Source of the DNA: CAYLMM01 sp964384825
GTDB taxonomy: Bacteria > Krumholzibacteriota > Krumholzibacteriia > LZORAL124-64-63
NCBI GenBank assembly: GCA_964384825.1
Contig: CAYLMM010000094.1
Coordinates: forward strand, 1 to 6,170
Reading direction: 5' to 3'
DNA length: 6,170 nucleotides
In this document: piece by piece, positions 1 through 6,170 of the stretch
Position numbering within the stretch: the first letter of the stretch is position 1
How the letters are laid out: every line of letters begins with the position of its first letter
Translations under genes and position numbers: made by a program
The notes under the pieces: generated by a model
Seen by the model: the letters and a program-made list of their open reading frames with translations, nothing else
Told to the model about the DNA's origin: nothing
Database searches by the model: none

Positions 1-49
1 GCGCCGCGGAAGGGCCGTCCGCCCGTGCCGCGCGCATCCGCGACCATGC

Positions 50-94
50 CGAGGGTGCCGGGCTCGAGACAGCCGGCGCCCTCGTTCTGTTTCC
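50..94 (+). terminator. Intrinsic-terminator-like hairpin ahead of the DUF1385 gene
   Basis: Bases 50-61 (CGAGGGTGCCGG) and 73-84 (CCGGCGCCCTCG) can form a 12-bp stem with one G-U pair (T56 with G78) and an 11-base loop (62-72). It is followed directly by TTCTGTTTCC (85-94), in which six of the first eight bases are T, striking in such GC-rich DNA. This is the classic layout of a Rho-independent terminator reading on the + strand. The T tract ends about 16 bases before the ATG at 108, leaving almost no room for a promoter between them. It may therefore end the transcript of an upstream gene with partial read-through, or act as an attenuator in the leader of this operon. That role is inferred; only the stem and tail are seen. 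Confidence 0.6.
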
Positions 95-100
95 GGGGAG
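95..100 (+). promoter_or_regulatory. Ribosome binding site of the DUF1385 gene
   Basis: GGGGAG lies 7 bases before the ATG at 108. This decides the start, because the next in-frame ATG at 162 (residue 19) has no purine-rich sequence in front of it. The frame is open further upstream without a stop to the window edge, so the ribosome binding site is the main argument for starting at 108. Confidence 0.7.
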
Positions 101-107
101 ATCGACC

Positions 108-1108
108 ATGAGCGACCGGCCAGAAGGTCAGAAGCGGAACTGCGACCTGGATCCCGTCAAGATGGATCTGGCGGTCGGCGGCCAGGCCGTGATCGAGGGC
201 GTGATGATGCGATCGCCGACCGCGATCGCCACGGCGGTCCGGGTGCCGGACGGGCGCATCGTCGTGCGCAAGAAGCCATTCAAGAGCGTCCTGCGGCGCC
301 TTCCCTTCCTGAACATCCCGATCCTGCGCGGCGGCATCCACCTGCTGGAATCGATGGGGGTGGGCATCGGTTCGCTGATGTACTCGGCCGAGCAGTCGAT
401 CGTCGAGGACCGCGTCGAGGCCGAGCCCAAGTCCTTCGGCTCCTCGCTGGCGATGTGGGGGACGGTGGCTTTCTCCTTCGTGCTCAGCCTGGGCCTGTTC
501 TTCTACCTGCCCCTGCTGATCACCGACTGGATCGGCGTGACCCACAGCTTCTGGTTCAACGTCGTCGACGGCGTGATCCGCATCCTGCTGTTCATCGCCT
601 ACCTGTGGGCGATCTCGAAGATGAGGGACATGGCGCGCGTCTTCCAGTACCACGGCTCTGAGCACATGTCGATCCACGCCTTCGAGAACGGCCGCGACCT
701 CACCGTCGAGGGCGCCCGCCCGTTCAAGACCCTGCATCCCCGCTGCGGCACCAGCTTCCTGTTCTTCGTGATGCTGATCGCGCTGGCCGTCTTCGCCTTC
801 CTCGGCCGCCCGGAGAACGTCGGCGACCGGCTGCTGCGACTGGCCTTCGTGCCGGTGATCGGCGGCCTGGCCTACGAGATGATCAAGCTCTCGGGCAAGT
901 TCAAGAACGCGGCGGTCCTGAAGCCCTTCATCTGGCCCGGACTGATGCTGCAGAAGATCACCACGAGTCCTCCCGACGACGACCAGCTCGAGGTCGCCCT
1001 GGCCGCGCTGAAGGCCGTGCTGACGCCCGAGGCCGAGGATTTCCAGGAGAAGAGCTACTTCGAGATGGATGTCGAAACGGACGCGGGGTCGACGGCGGAG
1101 GTCGGCGC

Positions 1109-1112
<4 letters not shown>
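108..1112 (+). CDS. DUF1385 (YqhQ-family) membrane protein, function unknown
   Basis: This 334-residue protein belongs to the DUF1385/YqhQ family, often labelled a predicted metal-dependent enzyme but without an established reaction. Family hallmarks are visible: GGQAVIEGVMMR at residues 24-35, YHGSEHMSIH at 181-190 (conserved His and Glu, possible metal ligands), HPRCGTSF at 210-217, and the C-terminal PGLMLQKITTSPPDDDQLEVA beginning near 277. About four hydrophobic segments (roughly 114-138, 153-170, 215-233 and 243-262) make it an integral inner-membrane protein, with the His motif between the second and third. There is no cleavable signal peptide; the first 18 residues are polar and less conserved. 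The last 30 residues form an acidic tail. The stop overlaps the prfA GTG start, and the prfA ribosome binding site lies within this gene. Adjacency of this family to prfA/prmC is common, but no mechanistic link is known. Family assignment is firm; function is unknown. Confidence 0.9.
1097..1101 (+). promoter_or_regulatory. Ribosome binding site of prfA
   Basis: GGAGG sits 7 bases before the GTG at 1109, inside the last codons of the preceding gene. It supports the non-ATG start and argues for translational coupling across the GTGA overlap. Confidence 0.7.
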
Positions 1113-2181
<1,069 letters not shown>

Positions 2182-2185
<4 letters not shown>

Positions 2186-3114
2186 ACCGGAAACGCGGCG
2201 ACGTAATGACCGAATCCCTCAAGACCGTTCGCGACCTGATCCGGCTCACGGCGGAATACCTTTCCGCCAAGGGCGTCGAATCGGCGCGCCTGAACGCCGA
2301 GCGCCTGCTCGGCGACGTGCTGGGCATGTCCCGCCTCGATCTCTACCTGCATCACGACCGCCCCCTGGTGGCCGACGAGGTCGACCGCTTCCGGGAGCTC
2401 GTCCGCCGCCGCGCCGCCGGCGAGCCCCTGCAGCAGCTTCTGGGCGAGGCCGAGTTCTACGGCCGCAGCTTCAAGATGGCCCGCGGCGTGTTCATCCCCC
2501 GGCCCGAGACCGAACTGCTGGTGGAGTCCTGCCTCGGGCTGCTGACCGGCGACGGATCGAGCCTCCTGGCGCCGGTGGCCCTGGAGGTGGGCTGCGGCAC
2601 GGGCGTGATCGGCATCACCCTGGCCGCCGAGATGCCCCGCCTCGAGGTCCACGCTTCGGATATCGATCCGGCCGCGCGCGACCTGGCCGAGATCAACGCG
2701 CGGCGCCTGGGCGTCGGACCCCGGACCTTCTTCCATCTCGGGGCGCTCTGCGATCCCTTCCCCGGACGCCTGCGCGGCGGCGTCGACCTGCTGGTGACCA
2801 ACCCGCCCTATATCCCCTCCGCCGACGTGCCCGATCTGCCGGTCGAGGTCGCGGATCACGATCCGCGCGCGGCCCTGGACGGCGGTCCCGAGGGCCTGGA
2901 CGTCTACCGTTCGCTCGCGGCCAGGGCCGGCGCCTGGCTGCATCGGGACGGCTGGCTGGCGGCCGAGATCGGGGCCGACCAGGGCGAGTCGGTGCCCGAG
3001 ATCCTGGCGCGCGCGGGATTCCGGGACATCACGCTCCGGCGCGACTATAATGACCTTCCGAGAGTGGTGACGGCGAGGTCGCCGCTGCCCGACGAGGACG
3101 CGAACGGAGGCTGA
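2182..3114 (+). CDS. prmC: Release factor glutamine N5-methyltransferase
   Basis: PrmC (HemK) transfers a methyl group from S-adenosylmethionine to the Gln of the GGQ motif in RF1 and RF2, raising termination efficiency. The 310-residue protein has the N-terminal helical substrate-binding domain (about 15-90), the linker FIPRPETELLVE (104-115), the SAM-binding motif EVGCGTGVIGI (135-145), an acidic ribose-contact region around ASDIDP (158-163), and the active-site NPPY at 207-210 that holds the target glutamine. The C-terminal DHDPRAALDGGPEGLD (225-240) and RRDYND (286-291) are also typical. The chosen ATG overlaps the prfA stop (ATGA) but has only a weak GAG ahead of it. The in-frame ATG at 2206 (residue 9) would give 302 residues and also fits the family, so the start is uncertain by eight codons. 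Function is firm and agrees with the neighbouring substrate gene. Confidence 0.97.
3023..3051 (+). promoter_or_regulatory. Candidate sigma-70-type promoter inside prmC, reading into murA
   Basis: A perfect TATAAT lies at 3046-3051. Exactly 17 bases upstream is GGGACA (3023-3028), matching four of six bases of TTGACA including the GACA core. The expected transcript start would be near 3058, giving a leader of about 58 bases before the murA ATG at 3116. The TATAAT spans the codons for Asp-Tyr-Asn in a conserved PrmC motif, so protein constraint explains part of it, but the Tyr and Asn codons used (TAT, AAT) are the less common choices here. A housekeeping promoter for murA and selB independent of the upstream genes is plausible but unproven. 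Confidence 0.4.
3106..3110 (+). promoter_or_regulatory. Ribosome binding site of murA
   Basis: GGAGG lies 5 bases before the ATG at 3116 and within the final codons of prmC. The prmC stop and the murA start are separated by a single base, so ribosomes ending prmC could reinitiate here. Confidence 0.75.
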
Positions 3115-3115
3115 T

Positions 3116-4372
3116 ATGGACCGCTTCGTGATCGAGGGCCCGACCCGGCTGAAGGGCGAGGTCCGAGTCAGCGGCGCCAAGAACGCCGTGCTGCCGCTGA
3201 TGGCGGCTTCCCTGCTGGCCAAGGGCGAATCGGTGATCGACAACGTTCCCGACCTGCGGGACGTGCGCACCTTCACCAGGCTGCTGGAGATCCTCGGCGC
3301 CCGCTGCGATTTCGCCGGCGGGACGCTGCGCATCGACACCTCCGGACCCGGAGGCATCGAGGCCCCCTATGATCTGGTCAAGACGATGCGTGCCAGCATC
3401 TACGTGCTGGGCCCCCTGCTGGCCGGCCGCGGCGAGGCCCGCGTCTCGCTGCCGGGCGGATGCGCCTGGGGGCCGCGCCCGGTGAACCTCCATCTCGAGG
3501 GCCTGCGCAAGCTGGGAGCCGAGCTGGACCTCGAAGAGGGCTACATCCAAGCCCGCGCCCCGAAGGGTCTGGCCGGAGCCACCTTCAAGTTCGAACCCTC
3601 CTCGGTCGGGGCCACCTGCAACGTCCTGATGGCGGCGGTGCTGGCGGCCGGCGAGACCGAGCTGCTCAACTGCGCCATCGAGCCCGAGGTGACCCAGCTC
3701 GTCGACGCATTGAACGACGCCGGAGCCCGCATCGAGGGCGCCGGAACCCGCAACCTGATGGTCACCGGCGTCGCGGAGCTGCAGCCCCTGCGCGCGCGGG
3801 TGATCCCCGATCGCATCGAGGCCGGCACCTTCCTGGCCGCCGCCGCGATCACCCGCGGCGAGATCACGGTGCGCGACTGCCGGCCCGACCACATGGAGTC
3901 GGTGATCGACGTCCTGCGCGGGATGGGCTGCGAGATGAGCTTGACCGGCGGCGGGATCCACGTCGCCTGCCCCGAACGCCCGCGCGCGGTCGAGGTGACG
4001 ACCCGGCCCTATCCCGGCTTCCCGACCGACATGCAGGCCCAGGTCATGGCCGCGACCGCCTTGGCCGAGGGCACGAGCTACCTCACCGAGACCATCTACA
4101 TCGATCGCTTCACCCACGTGGCGGAGTTGAGGCGGCTCGGGGCCGACATCGACCAGGAAGGGCCCGGAGCGGTCGTCCGCGGCTGCGAGACGCTGACCGG
4201 GGCTCCGGTGATGGCCACCGATCTGCGGGCCAGCGCCGCTTTGATCCTGGCCGGAATCGCGGCCGAGGGCACCACGACCGTCGACCGCATCTACCACATC
4301 GACCGGGGCTACGAGAAGATCGAGGACAAGCTGGCCGCGCTCGGCGCCCGCATCCGCCGGGAGTCCGCATGA
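3116..4372 (+). CDS. murA: UDP-N-acetylglucosamine 1-carboxyvinyltransferase (MurA)
   Basis: MurA transfers enolpyruvate from phosphoenolpyruvate to UDP-N-acetylglucosamine in the cytoplasm, the first committed step of peptidoglycan synthesis. The 418 residues match the normal full length for this two-domain enolpyruvyl-transferase fold. Visible functional residues are Lys22-Asn23 in SGAKNAVLPLMAA; Arg92 in KTMRASIYVLGPLLA; the catalytic Cys116 in the loop LPGGCAWGPRPVNLH (112-126); Asp305 in PGFPTDMQAQ, the catalytic acid; and Arg397 in the C-terminal IDRGYEKIEDKLAALGA. Because the loop residue is Cys and not Asp, the enzyme would be expected to be alkylated by fosfomycin; this follows from family knowledge. 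The start has a strong GGAGG and lies one base past prmC. The stop overlaps the selB ATG (ATGA). A candidate internal promoter lies about 65 bases upstream. Nothing is missing or disrupted. Confidence 0.98.
   Translation: MDRFVIEGPTRLKGEVRVSGAKNAVLPLMAASLLAKGESVIDNVPDLRDVRTFTRLLEILGARCDFAGGTLRIDTSGPGGIEAPYDLVKTMRASIYVLGPLLAGRGEARVSLPGGCAWGPRPVNLHLEGLRKLGAELDLEEGYIQARAPKGLAGATFKFEPSSVGATCNVLMAAVLAAGETELLNCAIEPEVTQLVDALNDAGARIEGAGTRNLMVTGVAELQPLRARVIPDRIEAGTFLAAAAITRGEITVRDCRPDHMESVIDVLRGMGCEMSLTGGGIHVACPERPRAVEVTTRPYPGFPTDMQAQVMAATALAEGTSYLTETIYIDRFTHVAELRRLGADIDQEGPGAVVRGCETLTGAPVMATDLRASAALILAGIAAEGTTTVDRIYHIDRGYEKIEDKLAALGARIRRESA
4359..4363 (+). promoter_or_regulatory. Ribosome binding site of selB
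   Basis: GGGAG lies 5 bases before the ATG at 4369, within the last codons of murA. It supports the start at the ATGA overlap. Confidence 0.6.
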
Positions 4373-6170
4373 GCGAGGTCCCGGTCCGGCATTACATCCT
4401 GGGCACCGCAGGTCACGTGGACCACGGCAAGTCGGCCCTGATCCGCGCCCTGACCGGCGTCGAGACCGACCGTCTGAAGGAAGAGCGCCAGCGCGGCATC
4501 AGCATCGAGCTGGGCTTCGCGGAGTTCGTCCTTTCGGACCGGGTCGCGCTCGGAGTCGTCGACGTGCCGGGACACGAGAAGTTCGTCAAGCAGATGGTGG
4601 CCGGCGCCGGCGGCGTCGATCTGGCGTTTCTGGTCGTGGCCGCCGACGAGGGGGTCATGCCCCAGACCGTCGAGCATCTCGAGATCCTGCAGCAGCTCGG
4701 GGTCAGCGGGGGCCTGATCGTGATCACCAAGACCGATCTGGTCGACGGGGAGATCGCCGAGGTCGCCGCCGAGGAGGCGCTCGATCTCGCCGCCGGGACC
4801 TTCCTCGAGGGAAGGCCCGTGGTGATGGTCTCGGCCGTCACCGGCGACGGCCTGGACGACCTGAGGACCGCCCTGCTCGCCGAGATCGAAGCCCTGCCCC
4901 CCCGCGGCTGCGACGGCCCGTTCCGCCTGCCCGTCGACCGGGTCTTCAGCATGCCCGGCGTCGGGGTCATCGTCACCGGCACCTGCTGGAGCGGGTCGGT
5001 GAAATCCGGCGACCGGCTGCGGCTCGAGCCCGGCGGCGCCGCGGTGCGCGTGCGCGAGGTCCAGGCCCACGGCAAGGTCGTCGAGCGCGGCGTTTCCGGA
5101 CGGCGCCTGGCCCTGGCCCTGCACGGGGTCAAGACCGACGTCGTCGAACGCGGCATGCAGGTCGTGACCGAGGGGGCGGCCGGCGTCTGCCGCCGGCTCG
5201 ACGTGCGCGTCGATCTGGTCCCCCACTGGAAGGGGACGGTCAAGAACCGCCAGCGCGTGCACGTCCATCACGCGGGCCGCGAGGTCCTGGGCCGGATGGT
5301 GCTGCTGGACCGCGAGGTGCTGGGCGGGGACGCCGGCGAAAGGACCGGCCTGGTCCAGATCCATCTCGAGGACGTGCTGGTGGCCGCTGCGGGCGACCGG
5401 CTGGTGCTGAGATTCTACTCGCCGGTGACGACCATCGCCGGCGGCCGGATCCTGGCCTGCGACGCCCGCCGCCGCCGCCGTTTCGACGCCGAGGTCCTGG
5501 CCGAACTCGCGATCCTCGAGCAGGGGGATCCCGCCGAGATCGCCCGGCGAAGGTTGCGCGAGGCCGGCCTGTCCGGATTGCCCGCGACCGAATACGCCGC
5601 CGCCGCCGCCGATCCCGAGGCCGTCCCGGTCGGCGCCAGGGTCTATCACCGCGAGGCGACCGCCGCCGCCGCCGCCGCGATCGGCGAACTGGTCGCCGAC
5701 TACGCGCGCCGCCATCCGCTGCGCCTGGGCGTGCCCAAGGAGGAAGTGCGGCGCAAGATCGGTTTTTCGGCCGGGGCCGGCGAATGGAACGCCTTGCTCG
5801 AAGCGATGTCCTCCGATGGGGGATGGGTCGTTTCCGGCGACAGGATCGCGGTGTCCGCCGACGGTCCGCCGTTGTCCGGGGAACCCGCCCGGATCCTGGC
5901 GGAGATCGAGAGGAAGCTGATCGCCTGCGGTCTGTCCTGGCCCGGATTCGCCGCGCTGGGCGAGGGGTTGCCCTCCGAGCGCGACGGCGGCCAGCCGGTC
6001 GAGGAGTATCTGCGTCATCTGCAGCAGAGGGGCCGTGCCGTCCAGGTGGCCCCGGACTACCATGTGCATGCCCGGGCCCTCGCCGAGGTCGCGTCCCGTC
6101 TGCGGGAGCACTTCGACGCCGAACCCGGGATCGATTTTTCCACGTTCCGCGAACTGACCGGCCTGAGCCG
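4369..6170 (+). CDS. selB: Selenocysteine-specific elongation factor SelB (3' end cut by the window)
   Basis: SelB is the GTPase that carries Sec-tRNA(Sec) to ribosomes paused at UGA codons followed by a SECIS hairpin. Reading from the ATG at 4369 gives 600 open codons plus two bases of the next, with no stop. The family is usually about 610-640 residues, so only some tens of codons are missing. GTPase motifs: P-loop GHVDHGKS at 15-22, switch I TDRLKEERQRGISIELGFA from 33, DVPGHEKF at 65-72, TKTD at 120-123 (SelB-style TKxD where most translation GTPases have NKxD), and SA at 155-156. The EF-Tu-like domain 2 begins near 184 (FRLPVDRVFSMPGVGVIVTGT) and domain 3 near 275. From about 370 on are the winged-helix repeats peculiar to SelB, roughly 373-432, 435-497 and 503-566. 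The last, SECIS-binding one starts near 570 and is interrupted at FSTFRELTGLS. Alanine-rich stretches occur at 409-413 and 432-437. The start overlaps the murA stop (ATGA). The assignment is secure. Confidence 0.96.
   Translation, partial: MSEVPVRHYILGTAGHVDHGKSALIRALTGVETDRLKEERQRGISIELGFAEFVLSDRVALGVVDVPGHEKFVKQMVAGAGGVDLAFLVVAADEGVMPQTVEHLEILQQLGVSGGLIVITKTDLVDGEIAEVAAEEALDLAAGTFLEGRPVVMVSAVTGDGLDDLRTALLAEIEALPPRGCDGPFRLPVDRVFSMPGVGVIVTGTCWSGSVKSGDRLRLEPGGAAVRVREVQAHGKVVERGVSGRRLALALHGVKTDVVERGMQVVTEGAAGVCRRLDVRVDLVPHWKGTVKNRQRVHVHHAGREVLGRMVLLDREVLGGDAGERTGLVQIHLEDVLVAAAGDRLVLRFYSPVTTIAGGRILACDARRRRRFDAEVLAELAILEQGDPAEIARRRLREAGLSGLPATEYAAAAADPEAVPVGARVYHREATAAAAAAIGELVADYARRHPLRLGVPKEEVRRKIGFSAGAGEWNALLEAMSSDGGWVVSGDRIAVSADGPPLSGEPARILAEIERKLIACGLSWPGFAALGEGLPSERDGGQPVEEYLRHLQQRGRAVQVAPDYHVHARALAEVASRLREHFDAEPGIDFSTFRELTGLS
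5596..5676 (+). repeat. Two (GCC)5 tracts within selB
   Basis: Five consecutive GCC codons occur at 5596-5610 and another five at 5662-5676, the second followed by GCG. They encode runs of five and six alanines between the first and second winged-helix domains of SelB. A four-unit CGC run at 5467-5478 (an arginine cluster) lies nearby. Being in-frame triplets, length changes would add or remove alanines without shifting the frame. They most likely reflect a tolerant helical linker in a high-GC genome. Confidence 0.6.

Noticed and set aside
3339..3354. Short perfect inverted repeat (CCTCCG / CGGAGG) inside murA
   Set aside because: A six-bp stem with a four-base loop and no T tract is common by chance in GC-rich coding sequence and has no sign of a regulatory role.
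3029..4297. A 422-residue minus-strand open frame opposite murA
   Set aside because: Same GC-driven shadow effect. The composition is biased and the + strand holds an intact MurA.
4309..6111. A 600-residue open frame on the minus strand opposite selB
   Set aside because: It is a shadow of selB: high GC at third codon positions suppresses stops on the opposite strand. Its translation is low-complexity (rich in G, D, A, H and Q) and shows no family motif, whereas the + strand encodes a textbook SelB.
4369..6170. Reading the last gene as EF-Tu or another general translation GTPase
   Set aside because: The TKTD motif in place of NKxD, the length of at least 600 residues and the C-terminal winged-helix repeats identify SelB.

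Overview
This window is a densely packed, high-GC (roughly 70% by eye), one-directional run of five housekeeping genes on the + strand. In order they are: a YqhQ-type DUF1385 membrane protein (108-1112), prfA for peptide chain release factor 1 (1109-2185), prmC for the release-factor glutamine methyltransferase (2182-3114), murA for UDP-N-acetylglucosamine enolpyruvyl transferase (3116-4372), and selB for the selenocysteine-specific elongation factor (4369 to the window edge, about 600 codons, missing only the extreme C-terminus). Three of the four junctions are 4-base start/stop overlaps (GTGA, ATGA, ATGA). The fourth has a single spacer base. Four of the five starts have a purine-rich Shine-Dalgarno sequence 5-7 bases upstream. 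This is the look of one translationally coupled operon.

The source is a bacterium. MurA shows a peptidoglycan cell wall, and bacterial-type RF1 and a SelB with C-terminal winged-helix domains exclude archaea and eukaryotes. The block DUF1385-prfA-prmC (often followed by murA) is widespread in bacteria. The high GC content and protein character would suit an uncultured or deltaproteobacterial/FCB-type lineage, but the species cannot be fixed from this window. The presence of selB implies that the organism decodes UGA as selenocysteine.

Functionally, prfA and prmC form a substrate/enzyme pair: PrmC methylates the Gln of the RF1 GGQ motif. SelB decodes a subset of UGA codons as Sec, so three of the five genes concern stop-codon decoding. 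MurA catalyses the first committed step of peptidoglycan synthesis. The DUF1385 protein has no established function.

Bases 1-107 hold no identifiable gene but do contain a convincing intrinsic-terminator-like hairpin (50-84) with a T-rich tail, ending only about 16 bases before the first start codon. A second non-coding signal is a perfect TATAAT with a GGGACA -35-like element at 17-base spacing inside the 3' end of prmC. It may give murA-selB their own promoter. No mobile elements, CRISPR arrays, RNA genes or recognisably novel multi-gene systems are seen. The regulatory signals and the placement of selB are the most interesting aspects.
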